41,536 nucleotides of DNA from Rhodoferax sp. (lineage in GTDB: Bacteria > Pseudomonadota > Gammaproteobacteria > Burkholderiales > Burkholderiaceae_C), in NCBI GenBank assembly GCA_018063505.1, contig JAGPBF010000009.1:1-41536 (forward strand), written 5' to 3'. The notes beneath the pieces were generated by a model, which was not told where the DNA came from, did not search any database, and was given only the letters and a program-made list of their open reading frames with translations. The translations under genes were made by a program, and so were the position numbers. Each line of letters opens with the position of its first letter. The first letter of the stretch is position 1. Below are positions 1-10,363 of the stretch, piece by piece.

Positions 1-2
1 AA

Positions 3-614
3 GGCATGCCCCTGGTCACGGCCGGCTCCGGCGTGGCGATCGGCCTGCCGCAGAACTTCGGCATCCAGCCCTCGCTGCAGGCCAGTGCCCTGCCCCCGGC
101 CACCGGGCTGCAAGCCGTGGTATCGGGCAGCTGCTCGCTGGCCACCAATCGCCAGGTGGCGGCATTCATCGAGGCGGGCCGGCCGGCGCTGGCGATCGAC
201 CCGCTGCAGATTGCATCGGGTGCCGATGTGGTCGGCGATACGCTGAACTGGGCTGCGCCTTTGCTGGCCGAAGGTCCGGTGCTGGTCTATTCGACCGCCG
301 AAACCGGCTCGGTCAAGTCGATACAGTCGCAACTCGGTGTCGAGGCGGCAGGCGCCATGGTCGAGCGCACGATTGCCGCCATCGCGCGCGGCCTGGTCGA
401 ACGCGGCGTGCGCCAATTGATCGTCGCGGGTGGCGAAACCTCAGGCGCCTGCGTACAGGCGCTTGAAATCTCGCAGATGCAGATTGGCCCGCAGATCGAT
501 CCGGGCGTGCCCTGGTGCCACGCACAGACGCCGCTGGGTGCGATCCACATCACCCTCAAGTCAGGCAACTTCGGCACCGATGACTTCTTCACCAAGGCTT
601 TTGGCCTGTTGTGA
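3..614 (+). CDS. otnK: OtnK-like four-carbon acid sugar kinase, C-terminal part (cut by window edge)
   Basis: The reading frame is open to the left edge, so this is the 3' end of a longer gene (family members are about 420 residues); about 203 residues are visible. They match the C-terminal nucleotide-binding domain of the DUF1537 kinase family, which phosphorylates 3-oxo-tetronates, 3-deoxy-type sugar acids or related four-carbon acids. Visible signatures are a VSGSCSLATNRQ stretch, the glycine-rich VAGGETSGACVQAL motif at about residues 140-153, and the family-typical ending GPQIDPGVPWC followed by LKSGNFGTDDFF. The exact substrate cannot be told from this half. The next gene, an aldo/keto reductase, points towards it on the opposite strand 70 bases away. 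The family call is firm; otnK as opposed to another DUF1537 member is an inference. Confidence 0.85.
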   Translation, partial: GMPLVTAGSGVAIGLPQNFGIQPSLQASALPPATGLQAVVSGSCSLATNRQVAAFIEAGRPALAIDPLQIASGADVVGDTLNWAAPLLAEGPVLVYSTAETGSVKSIQSQLGVEAAGAMVERTIAAIARGLVERGVRQLIVAGGETSGACVQALEISQMQIGPQIDPGVPWCHAQTPLGAIHITLKSGNFGTDDFFTKAFGLL

Positions 615-684
615 TGTGCAACATCTGCTCGCGCGCAAGCGGCACCGAACACGTCACGGTACCACAGACCCGGCCTGGGCTGGC

Positions 685-1683
685 TCAGAAGGTCTCGGTA
701 TCTACCTCACCCGAGGCCTGCTGGTTGTAACGCGCCCCGGTCACCGTGTTCTGATTGATCAGCGCATCGGCAGCCGCAATCGTGTCCAGGCTCAGCTGCA
801 CCTGGGCGGCCAGCAGGTCTTCATGCAGGTGCTGCACATTGGTGGTGCCGGGAATCGGAATGATGTGGGGCGCCTTCTGCAACAGCCAGGCCAGTGCCAG
901 CTGGGCCGAGGTGCAACCGGCCGCCGCCGCCAGCGCCTGGTATGGCGCACGCAATTGCTGGTTGGCGGCAAAATTCTCCGGTGAAAACCGCGGCATGCCG
1001 CGGCGGATGTCCTTGGCCTGCAGCGCGGCCAGGTCCAGCGGCGTGTCGCACAAAAAGCCCCGCGCCACCGGGCTGAAAGCCACGAAGGCGGCGCCGATGT
1101 CCTGGCAGGCCTTGAGCACGGCGATCTCGGCATTGCGGCTCCACAAGGAGTATTCGGTCTGCACCGCGCTGATTGGGTGCACGGCATGGGCCCGGCGCAA
1201 CGTGCTCGCCGACACTTCGGACAAACCCAACGCGCGCACCTTGCCGGCACGCACCAGGTCGGCCATGGCCCCGACACTGTCTTCGATCGGAACCTGTCTG
1301 TCCCAGCGATGCAGGTAATACAGGTCGATCACGTCGGTCTGCAGGTTGCGCAGGCTGTCTTCGCAATCGCGTCGGATCGCCTCCGGCCGGCCGTCGATGA
1401 CGCGCTGGACACCGTCGGCAGAAGCCACGCCAGCCATGCCCCCCTTGCTCGCCAGTGTGAAGCGGTGGCGGTGGCTCTTGAGAACCTGACCGAGCAGTTT
1501 CTCGTTGGCACCGAAACCGTACAAGGCCGCTGTGTCGAACAAGGTGACGCCCGCATCGAGTGCGGCCAGCAGCACCCGAGCGCCCTGCTCCGTCGATGGC
1601 GGCACGCCATAGGCGTGGCTCAGATTCATGCAGCCCAGCCCGATGGCGGACACCGTGAATGGTCCGATGTTGCGTTGTTGCAT
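685..1683 (-). CDS. aldo/keto reductase
   Basis: This 332-residue protein is an NADPH-dependent oxidoreductase of the aldo/keto reductase superfamily, a cytoplasmic (beta/alpha)8 barrel that reduces aldehydes or ketones. The catalytic tetrad is visible as D50, Y55 (in FDTAALYG), K80 (LASKGG) and H125 (DLYYLHRWD). The later SPVARGFL and IPIPGTTNVQHLHEDL stretches fit the cofactor-binding end of the barrel. The ATG is preceded by AAGGAG at 7 bases. It lies just downstream of the lig operon on the same strand, beyond a probable terminator, so it is probably transcribed separately. The overall sequence is of the AKR11/AKR13 kind; the substrate is unknown. Confidence 0.92.
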   Translation of the reverse strand: MQQRNIGPFTVSAIGLGCMNLSHAYGVPPSTEQGARVLLAALDAGVTLFDTAALYGFGANEKLLGQVLKSHRHRFTLASKGGMAGVASADGVQRVIDGRPEAIRRDCEDSLRNLQTDVIDLYYLHRWDRQVPIEDSVGAMADLVRAGKVRALGLSEVSASTLRRAHAVHPISAVQTEYSLWSRNAEIAVLKACQDIGAAFVAFSPVARGFLCDTPLDLAALQAKDIRRGMPRFSPENFAANQQLRAPYQALAAAAGCTSAQLALAWLLQKAPHIIPIPGTTNVQHLHEDLLAAQVQLSLDTIAAADALINQNTVTGARYNQQASGEVDTETF

Positions 1684-1705
1684 TTATTTTCTCCTTGTCA
1701 TCCTG

Positions 1706-1754
1706 AATGAAGAAAGGCCTGCCCTGCCAACCGCAAGCGGCAAGCAGTCAGGCC
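1706..1754 (-). terminator. probable intrinsic terminator of the lig operon
   Basis: On the minus strand, just after ligC, the arms GGCCTG (1749-1754) and CAGGCC (1716-1721) enclose a partly paired GC-rich interior (TGCC against GGCA) and are followed by TTTCTTCATT. The position between ligC and the aldo/keto reductase fits an operon end. The stem is imperfect and the T-tract is interrupted by one C. Confidence 0.5.
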
Positions 1755-1774
1755 CGATGGTGGTTCGCTGGCGA

Positions 1775-4028
<2,254 letters not shown>

Positions 4029-4043
4029 GGCGATACTCCTCTC

Positions 4044-4949
4044 TCAGGTCCAGTACAAGCGGGTCGGGTTGTCGACCAGCAACTTTTGCTGCAGCTCGGC
4101 CGTGGTGGCGATCTGCGGTATGAAGTCGACCAGCAGGCCATCATCGGGCATGTGGTCCTTCAGGTTCGGATGCGGCCAGTCCGTGCCCCAGAGTACCCGG
4201 TCCGCAAAGGTATCGACCAGTTTGCGGGCAAACGGAACCACATCGCGATACGCGTGTTGTTCACCGTCCAGCGCCCTGGGCCCTGCCAGCGACAGGCGCT
4301 CAGGGCAACTGACCTTGCTCCAGATATTGCCATGCGCCTGCATCATCTTGACGAACAGCGCGAACTCCGGCCCATCGACCGGCTTGGTCACATCGGGGCG
4401 TCCCATGTGATCGACCACCACCGTGGTCGGCAACGCGGTGAAGAAATCGTAGAGCTCGGGCAGGTCCTGCGCTTCGAAATACACCACCACATGCCAGCCC
4501 AGCGGCGCAATGCGGTTGGCGATCTCGAGCAACACATCGGGCGGCGTGAAGTCGGCCAGCCGCTTGACGAAGTTGAAGCGCGTACCACGCACACCAGCTG
4601 CATGCATTTCCTGCAACTGGGCATCGGTCACATTGCGGCTGACGGTGGCCACGCCCCGTGCCTTGTCGTTCGATGCCCTGAGCGCATCAACCAGCGCCCG
4701 GTTGTCGCTGCCGTGGCAGGTGGCCTGCACGATCACGTTCTTGTCGAAGCCCAGGTGATCACGCAACGCGAACAGCTGCTCCTTGGATGCATCACACGGC
4801 GTGTATTTGCGCTCGGGCGCATACGGAAATACATCGCCAGGGCCGAATACATGGCAATGGGCGTCGACCGCGCCGGCCGGCAATTGGAAGCGGGGTTTGC
4901 TGGGACCGGCGAACCAGTCCAGCCAGCCCGGTGTCTTGGTGAATTCCAT
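4044..4949 (-). CDS. ligI: 2-pyrone-4,6-dicarboxylate hydrolase
   Basis: This 301-residue amidohydrolase-superfamily lactonase opens the pyrone ring of 2-pyrone-4,6-dicarboxylate to give 4-oxalomesaconate. The metal-site remnants are visible: H31 and H33 in VDAHCHVFGPG, H181 in VVDHMGRPD, and D257 in LWGTDWPHPN. The LigI-typical YAPERKYTPCDAS and VIVQATCHGSDN segments are present. Characterised LigI works without a bound divalent metal despite this fold. AAGGGA lies about 9 bases before the ATG. Gaps are 34 bases from ligK and 15 to ligA, so it is within the same transcript. It is also called pmdD. Confidence 0.95.
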   Translation of the reverse strand: MEFTKTPGWLDWFAGPSKPRFQLPAGAVDAHCHVFGPGDVFPYAPERKYTPCDASKEQLFALRDHLGFDKNVIVQATCHGSDNRALVDALRASNDKARGVATVSRNVTDAQLQEMHAAGVRGTRFNFVKRLADFTPPDVLLEIANRIAPLGWHVVVYFEAQDLPELYDFFTALPTTVVVDHMGRPDVTKPVDGPEFALFVKMMQAHGNIWSKVSCPERLSLAGPRALDGEQHAYRDVVPFARKLVDTFADRVLWGTDWPHPNLKDHMPDDGLLVDFIPQIATTAELQQKLLVDNPTRLYWT

Positions 4950-4983
4950 GGAGTCTGTCCCTTCTCGGGTTGCCGTGGCTGCG

Positions 4984-5673
4984 TCAGTCGATGTATTTCA
5001 AGCCGGCCTTCTCAAGCGCCGGGCGCATGTTGTACATGTCCAGCCCGAGCACACCGGCGGCCAGCCTGGCGCGTTTCTCCGATTCGTTGGCCTCGCGTGC
5101 TGCGGCCGCGTCGGCCACCTGTTGCGCCAGTGCCGCCGGCACGACCACGACGCCATCGTCATCGGCAATCACCACATCGCCCGGATTCACCACGGCGCCC
5201 GCGCACACCACTGCGATGTTCACGGAACCCAGCGTGGCCTTGATCGTGCCCTTGGCATGTACCGCCTTGGAGAAGACCGGGAACACCATACCGGTCAGGT
5301 CCTTGACGTCGCGCACGCCGCCATCGATGACCAGGCCCACGGCACCGCGGGCCCGGAACGAGGTCGCCAGCAGGTCGCCGAAGAAGCCGTCCGCATTGTC
5401 CGAGGTCACCGCGGCAATCACCACATCGCCGGGTTGCAACTGCTCGGCGACAACATGCATCATCCAGTTGTCGCCCGGGTGCAGCAGGACCGTGACCGCT
5501 GTGCCACACAGATGCGCACCGGCGTAGATCGGGCGCATGTAGGGCTTCATCAGCCCGACCCGGCCCATGGCCTCGTGGATGGTGGCGACACCGAAGCCGG
5601 AGAGCTGGTCGACGGCGACCTTGTCGGCGCGAACGATGTTGCGTTTGACGATGCCGAGTTGTGTCATGCTCAT
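4984..5673 (-). CDS. ligK: 4-carboxy-4-hydroxy-2-oxoadipate / 4-hydroxy-4-methyl-2-oxoglutarate aldolase
   Basis: This 229-residue RraA-fold class II pyruvate aldolase cleaves 4-carboxy-4-hydroxy-2-oxoadipate to pyruvate and oxaloacetate, the last step of the pathway. The active-site signature is visible as GDLLA at residues 99-103 and IDGGVRD with R121 and D122. [11 protein letters not shown] and [15 protein letters not shown] are also typical. The first ATG (5673) overlaps the ligJ stop as ATGA. A second ATG at 5667 lies 8 bases from an AAGGG and could be the real start (227 residues). Homologues also act on the methyl analogue in gallate breakdown. It is also called pmdF. Confidence 0.94.
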   Translation of the reverse strand: MSMTQLGIVKRNIVRADKVAVDQLSGFGVATIHEAMGRVGLMKPYMRPIYAGAHLCGTAVTVLLHPGDNWMMHVVAEQLQPGDVVIAAVTSDNADGFFGDLLATSFRARGAVGLVIDGGVRDVKDLTGMVFPVFSKAVHAKGTIKATLGSVNIAVVCAGAVVNPGDVVIADDDGVVVVPAALAQQVADAAAAREANESEKRARLAAGVLGLDMYNMRPALEKAGLKYID

Positions 5674-6710
5674 TTCCCTTTCGTTTTCAGCGCGGCGTCC
5701 AATCGCGGAAAAACACGGCGCGCATTGCCTTCGTAGATCTGGTATCGATCGTCGGCGCTGAGAATTTTCGAGGCCTCGATATACCGCTTCGTATCGTCGT
5801 AATAGTTGCCGGTTTGCGGATCGATACCGCGCACAGCGCCAATCATCTCGGATGCAAACAACACGTTCTTGACCGGGATCACGGTATTGAGCAGATCAAT
5901 GCCCGGCTGATGGTAGACGCAGGTGTCAAAAAAGATGTTGTTCAGCAGGTGGTCTTGCAGCAGCGGCTTCTTCAGCTCCTGGGCCAGCCCGCGGAAGCGG
6001 CCCCAGTGGTAAGGCACCGCACCACCACCGTGCGGAATCAGGAACCGAAGCGTCGGAAACTCCTTGAACAGATCGGACGTCAGGCACTGCATGAAGGCGG
6101 TTGTATCGGCATTGAGGTAGTGCGCGCCGGTCGTGTGGAAACACGGGTTGCAACTGGTCGAGACATGGATCATGGCCGGAATGTCGTACTCGACCATCTT
6201 CTCGTAGATCGGAAACCAGTGCTTGTCGCTCAGTGGTGGCGAGGTCCAGTGACCGCCGCTGGGATCCGGGTTCAGGTTGATGCCGACATTGCCGTACTGG
6301 GTGACGCATTTGTCGAGTTCTGCCACGCAGCTCGCCGGATCGACACCGGGCGATTGCGGCAACATCGCTGCGCCAATGAAGTGCTCGGGAAACAGCTGCG
6401 ACACCCGGAAACACAACTCGTTGCAGATCGCCGCCCAGGTCGAGGAGACGTTGAAGTCGCCAATATGGTGGGCCATGAAGCTGGCGCGCGGCGAGAAAAT
6501 CGTCAGGTCGGAGCCGCGCTCCTGCATCAGGCGCAACTGGTTGGTCTCGATCGACTCGCGCAACTCGTCGTCGCTGATCCTGAGTTCGGCGACCTTTGGC
6601 ATCGACGCCGGATCCTGGATACCGGCTATCTGCCGGTTGCGCCAGGTCTCGAGCGCCTTGGGGGCGGTCGTGTAATGGCCGTGGCAATCGATGACCATGG
6701 GTTTTGTCAC
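5670..6710 (-). CDS. ligJ: 4-oxalomesaconate hydratase
   Basis: This 346-residue amidohydrolase-2 family enzyme adds water to 4-oxalomesaconate to give 4-carboxy-4-hydroxy-2-oxoadipate. The zinc-binding HxH lies near the start (IDCHGHY, H10 and H12). Further along are [36 protein letters not shown] and LFASEM, where Glu replaces the usual barrel Asp as in known LigJ. The start is a GTG at 6710, chosen because AGGAGA lies 6 bases before it; an ATG four codons in is too far from that site. It is the first gene of the operon, with about 200 bases of divergent control region upstream. It is also called pmdE. Confidence 0.94.
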   Translation of the reverse strand: MTKPMVIDCHGHYTTAPKALETWRNRQIAGIQDPASMPKVAELRISDDELRESIETNQLRLMQERGSDLTIFSPRASFMAHHIGDFNVSSTWAAICNELCFRVSQLFPEHFIGAAMLPQSPGVDPASCVAELDKCVTQYGNVGINLNPDPSGGHWTSPPLSDKHWFPIYEKMVEYDIPAMIHVSTSCNPCFHTTGAHYLNADTTAFMQCLTSDLFKEFPTLRFLIPHGGGAVPYHWGRFRGLAQELKKPLLQDHLLNNIFFDTCVYHQPGIDLLNTVIPVKNVLFASEMIGAVRGIDPQTGNYYDDTKRYIEASKILSADDRYQIYEGNARRVFPRLDAALKTKGK

Positions 6711-6864
6711 TGTTGTTCTCCTGGCATGTTTGCGTGTGCGTGTGCGTGGCCGACCATGGGTCGCAACTGCGCGCGCCCTTCAGCCCCCGGCTTTTCAAGC
6801 GCCCTGCCATTGTGTTCGCGATACCGCCATCCGTGAAGGCGAACCAGCCTCTAGCAGATATAAC

Positions 6865-6898
6865 GGGTTGGCATAACCCATAGAATGGTATGCAAACC
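6865..6898. promoter_or_regulatory. candidate LysR operator between ligJ and the LysR gene
   Basis: GGTTGGCATA (6866-6875) and TATGCAAACC (6889-6898) form an inverted repeat with 9 of 10 matching bases and a 13-base spacer. Inside it a second, shorter repeat GGGTT-N5-AACCC (6865-6879) shares the left arm. Half-sites of this size fit LysR dimers binding a divergent promoter. On the minus strand a TATATC about 17 bases from a poor -35 (TTCTAT) overlaps the site, as expected of an activated promoter. The repeat overlaps an upstream ATG at 6890, which argues that the regulator starts at 6917. Confidence 0.5.
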
Positions 6899-6916
6899 TA
6901 TCGAACCCGATCCGAC

Positions 6917-7840
6917 ATGGACTTGCGACAGATTGAATACTTCGTACGGGTCGCCGAACTCGGGGGCTTCACCCGCGCCTCGGCGGCCCTGGGTATTGCC
7001 CAGCCGGCGCTCAGCCGGCAGGTGCGGCTGCTCGAGGTCGAACTGCGCCAGACCCTGCTGTCACGCGATGGGCGCGGCGCCGTCCCCACTGAAGCCGGTC
7101 GCCTGTTGTTGGCTCATGGCCGCGGCATCCTGCACCAGGTGGAACGGGCACGCGAGGAACTGGGCAAATTGCGTGGCACGCTGGCCGGCCGCGTAGCCGT
7201 TGGATTGCCCACCAGCCTGGCGCGGGTGTTGACCGTGCCACTGACCCGGGCCTTCGACCGCCAGATGCCCGACGCGACGATATCGATCAGCGAAGGTTTG
7301 TCCGGCGCCATGCTCGAATCGCTGATCAACGGCCGGCTCGACATCGCCCTGCTGTACAACGCGCGCGCCAGCCCCGACATCGAGCTCACGCCGCTGCAGC
7401 GCGAGGAGTTGTTCCTGGTGCAGGCGCGCGCCCATGGGCCGGGCACGGGGCCGATCGCGCTGCGGGCGCTGGCCGATCTGGCGCTGGTCATACCCAGCCG
7501 GCCCAACGCCATCCGCATGCGCGTCGAATCCGAGATGGCCACCATCGGTTGCAGCCCGCGCATCGCACTCGAAATCGACGGGGTCTCGGCCATCCTGGAC
7601 CTGGTTGCCGATGGTGCTGGCAACGCGGTGTTGTCGGCCAACGCCGTGGCCAGTTCGGTCAAGCCGGCCCTGTTCCGGCTGCGCGCCATCGAGCAGCCAC
7701 GTCTGCATGCACAGATCTCGCTGGCGGTCAGTGCGCAGCGTCCGGCAACCTTGACGCAGCAGGCAACCCAGACCCTGATCGCCGACACGCTTGCAGCCGT
7801 GATGCCAGCGGGCAAGCACGCCCGGCTTGCCACACCGTGA
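6917..7840 (+). CDS. LysR-family transcriptional regulator, probable activator of the lig operon
   Basis: This is a 307-residue LysR-type regulator. The N-terminal winged helix-turn-helix (about residues 2-60) reads DLRQIEYFVRVAELGGFTRASAALGIAQPALSRQV, followed by the linker helix. An effector-binding periplasmic-binding-protein fold starts near GRVAVGLPTSLA (about 90-290). It is divergent from ligJ, the classic arrangement for a LysR activator of an aromatic operon, and an inverted repeat lies between them; control by protocatechuate or a pathway intermediate is inferred. The start at 6917 (MDLRQIEY) fits family starts. An ATG at 6890 in frame would add nine unconserved residues and overlap the operator. 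Neither has a clear ribosome site. Confidence 0.9.
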   Translation: MDLRQIEYFVRVAELGGFTRASAALGIAQPALSRQVRLLEVELRQTLLSRDGRGAVPTEAGRLLLAHGRGILHQVERAREELGKLRGTLAGRVAVGLPTSLARVLTVPLTRAFDRQMPDATISISEGLSGAMLESLINGRLDIALLYNARASPDIELTPLQREELFLVQARAHGPGTGPIALRALADLALVIPSRPNAIRMRVESEMATIGCSPRIALEIDGVSAILDLVADGAGNAVLSANAVASSVKPALFRLRAIEQPRLHAQISLAVSAQRPATLTQQATQTLIADTLAAVMPAGKHARLATP

Positions 7841-7928
7841 AGGAGACCTGCGTAAGATAGTCATCCATGGCCACGGCGAAAAAAAGCGCCGAACGACCGC
7901 CCCATCCCATCCGTTGCAGGAGACAAGC

Positions 7929-8465
7929 ATGCAGTCACTCGTCATCACCGTTGTGGGACCCGACCGACCTGGCGTGGTACGCGCCCTGTCCGACAAGGCG
8001 GCCGAATTCGGCGCCAACTGGACTGACAGTGTCATGGCCAATTTCGCGGGCCAGTTCGCCGGCATCGTGCACCTGCAGGTGCCGGCCGACAAAGGCGCTG
8101 CGTTACAGGCGGCACTGCGTGCCATCGACTCCGAGACCTTGCATGTGCAGGTGGCACAGGGCGACGCCAATGGCGCAACCGTGCCGGCCCGGCGCATAAC
8201 ACTGGAACTGGTGGGCCACGATCGCCCGGGCATCATCCATTCGATTGCCACCCGGCTGGCCGATCACGGTGTCAGCATCGACAAGATGAAAACGCATATC
8301 GCCAGCGGCGCGATGTCGGGCGAGCAGATGTTCCACCTGGACGCGCAACTGACGATCCCAGCCGATCTGGATACCGATACGCTGCAATCGGGCCTGGAGA
8401 GTCTGGCCAATGAGTTGATGGTCGACATCACACTTGCCAGCAACGGCCCTGCCGCAGCGCACTGA
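7929..8465 (+). CDS. tandem ACT-domain protein, GcvR-like
   Basis: This 178-residue protein is made of two ACT domains: residues 1-60 (VITVVGPDRPGVVRALSDKAAEFGANW) and about 83-160 (LELVGHDRPGIIHSIATRLADHGVSIDKMKTH). The DRPG turn in each is where small ligands such as amino acids bind. The layout matches GcvR, the accessory repressor of glycine cleavage, but no gcv gene is nearby, so the target is unknown. The ATG is chosen because CAGGAG lies 7 bases upstream and the first ACT strand begins at residue 3. It starts 88 bases after the LysR gene on the same strand and converges on the dehydrogenase at 8473. Confidence 0.85.
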   Translation: MQSLVITVVGPDRPGVVRALSDKAAEFGANWTDSVMANFAGQFAGIVHLQVPADKGAALQAALRAIDSETLHVQVAQGDANGATVPARRITLELVGHDRPGIIHSIATRLADHGVSIDKMKTHIASGAMSGEQMFHLDAQLTIPADLDTDTLQSGLESLANELMVDITLASNGPAAAH

Positions 8466-8472
8466 GCAAATT

Positions 8473-9366
8473 TCAGGTCTTGCGCGCGCCGATCAGCCGG
8501 TCGGCGTATTCCTGCCAGCGGGCATCCTTGGCAACACCCTGGAACAAGGCATCCCTGGCCTGATCGGCCATCCATTGCTGCTTGTCAGCGATCGCGCGCG
8601 CCATGAAGGGCTCGAAACCGGCTTCAGCGACCGTGTTGGCCGCTTCGCGCATTTCCTCGGCACGGCGCTGGCCGTGCTGCACGACACGGCTGAAGAAGTA
8701 GCCGCCCGTCTGCTGCCAGTCGATGCCGGGAAAGGTCTCCTGCAGCGTCGGAATCACGTGGTCTTCGACGCCATACGCGCGCGCCGTGGCATAACTTTCG
8801 ATCACCAGCGCCTCCAGACCCTTGATCATCACGCTGCGGCACATCTTGATGGCACTGGCCACGCCAAGCTGATCCGAGACAGCCTTGGCATCCATGCCCC
8901 AGGCCATCAGTTGTTCGGCCAGCACACCCGCCTGGCGGCCACCGAGCAGCATCGGAACCCGGATGCCGTAGGGCGGTACCGAGGTCATCACGCCGGCTTC
9001 GACATAATGCCCACCGGCGCCGTCGATCAGCTCCGCGGCCTGCTTCTTGGTGCCGGGCGAGGCCGAGTTGAGGTCCAGGAAATAACTGCCGGGTTTGATA
9101 TGGGCTGCTGCCTCACGCGCCACTGCCAACGTGTTCGATGCTGTCACGGCGGACATCAACAGATCGGCGCCAGCACAGACATCGCGCATCGACGCGCCAG
9201 CACGAACGCCGGCCAGCGCCGCATCGGCGCGTTCATGGTCGCGCGCCGCCGGCTGGTCGAACTTCAAGTCCCATGCGTCGACACCGTCCACGGACGGCAG
9301 CAATCCCTTCGCAAAGGTCTTGCCGACTTCACCATATCCCAGCATGCCGATCTGTCGCAGGTTCAC
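8473..9366 (-). CDS. NAD(P)-dependent dehydrogenase of the 3-hydroxyisobutyrate/6-phosphogluconate type with DUF1932 C-terminal domain
   Basis: This 297-residue beta-hydroxyacid dehydrogenase-like protein has a Rossmann motif MLGYGEVGKTFAKGL at residues 8-22. The substrate-loop region DLNSASPGTKK lies at 98-108, and K174 in ASAIKMCRSVMIKGLEA is a plausible catalytic lysine. The helical C-terminal half resembles the DUF1932 type. The start is a GTG at 9366 with GGAG 8 bases upstream; the frame continues further but without recognisable sequence. It is the last gene of a minus-strand cluster behind a Bug receptor, a dienelactone-hydrolase-like protein and an amidohydrolase. A role in oxidising a 3-hydroxy acid taken up or made by that cluster is inferred. 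Confidence 0.85.
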   Translation of the reverse strand: MNLRQIGMLGYGEVGKTFAKGLLPSVDGVDAWDLKFDQPAARDHERADAALAGVRAGASMRDVCAGADLLMSAVTASNTLAVAREAAAHIKPGSYFLDLNSASPGTKKQAAELIDGAGGHYVEAGVMTSVPPYGIRVPMLLGGRQAGVLAEQLMAWGMDAKAVSDQLGVASAIKMCRSVMIKGLEALVIESYATARAYGVEDHVIPTLQETFPGIDWQQTGGYFFSRVVQHGQRRAEEMREAANTVAEAGFEPFMARAIADKQQWMADQARDALFQGVAKDARWQEYADRLIGARKT

Positions 9367-9394
9367 GTCTTTCGCTCCGGTAGTACGGGCAGTC

Positions 9395-10360
9395 TCACTG
9401 GGTCGGGATCTTCGCACGCGTGATGATGTCACCCCAGCGCCGGGTCTCGCTGGCCAGCAGACTGGCCGCCTGCTCGGGGCTGCTGGACTGGGCCTCGACG
9501 TTGAGCGCACGCAGCTTCGCCTTGACATCGGGCGCATTGACCGCAGCCACGATGTCCTTGTTGAGTCGGTTGACCACGGCCGCCGGTGTGCCGGCCGGCG
9601 CTGCCAGGCCGTTCCATGACGTTGCGACCAATCCGGCGACGCCGCTTTCGAGGGCCGTCGGCACCTCTGGCATCACTGCCGAGCGTTTGGCGCCGGTGAT
9701 GGCCAGCGCGCGCAATGACTTGCTGCTGATCTGCGCCATGACCGGCCCGAGAATCTCGACGGCTGCGTCAATCTGACCACCACGCAAGGCGGTGATCACG
9801 GCCGGAGTGCCGTTGAAAGGCACGATTTGCGCGTCGATGCCCGCAGCCGACTTGAACAGTTCGGCCGTCAGATTCTGGGTACTGCCGATATTGATGGTGC
9901 CCAGATTGAGTTTGCCCGGATGCGCCTTGGCATGCGCGATCAGTTCACCCAGCGTCTTGAACGGCGAATCGGCCGGTGCCACGATCGCGATATCGAAACT
10001 CGCCAGCGTGGAAATTGGCGTGAAGTCTTTCACGGTGTCGAACGGCAGCGACTTGAAGATGCCGGCACTGACCGCCGTGCCGTTGGAGATCAGCAGCAAG
10101 GTATGACCGTCCGGCTCGGCCTTGGCCACTGCGTCGCCGGCGCTGACTCCGCCGGCACCGGGCTTGTTGTCGATGACCACGGCCTGGCCCAGCGACTGGC
10201 TGAGCTTCTGGGCCACGGCGCGCGCCGTCATGTCGGCCACGCCACCGGCACCGAAGGGCACCACGATACGCACCGACTTGCCGGGAAAGTTCTGCGCCTG
10301 GCCCGGCAGCGCCAGCAAGGCAAAGCCGACGGCGGCCAGGTACCTATTCCACGCTCGCAT
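9395..10360 (-). CDS. Bug-family tripartite tricarboxylate transporter substrate-binding protein
   Basis: This 321-residue periplasmic receptor has a Sec signal peptide (basic MRAWNR, a hydrophobic core, cleavage probably after GQAQ near residue 23). The mature part opens with FPGKSVRIVVPFGAGGVADMTARAVAQKLS, the Bug signature, and continues with DNKPGAGGVSAGDAVAKAEPDG. These proteins bind carboxylates or amides in the periplasm for a TctAB-type permease, but no tctA or tctB gene is in the window, as is common for orphan Bug receptors in Burkholderiales. It starts 3 bases after the upstream dienelactone-hydrolase-like gene and ends 28 bases before the dehydrogenase, so the three are probably co-transcribed. 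Confidence 0.93.
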   Translation of the reverse strand: MRAWNRYLAAVGFALLALPGQAQNFPGKSVRIVVPFGAGGVADMTARAVAQKLSQSLGQAVVIDNKPGAGGVSAGDAVAKAEPDGHTLLLISNGTAVSAGIFKSLPFDTVKDFTPISTLASFDIAIVAPADSPFKTLGELIAHAKAHPGKLNLGTINIGSTQNLTAELFKSAAGIDAQIVPFNGTPAVITALRGGQIDAAVEILGPVMAQISSKSLRALAITGAKRSAVMPEVPTALESGVAGLVATSWNGLAAPAGTPAAVVNRLNKDIVAAVNAPDVKAKLRALNVEAQSSSPEQAASLLASETRRWGDIITRAKIPTQ

Positions 10361-10363
10361 GTG

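Noticed and set aside
685-1683. Aldo/keto reductase as the missing oxalomesaconate tautomerase
   Set aside because: It has a complete NADPH-reductase tetrad and no likeness to the LigU/PrpF or GalD fold.
4086-5243. 385-codon plus-strand frame opposite ligI and ligK
   Set aside because: Antisense shadow of two clear enzymes in high-GC DNA; no recognisable motif.
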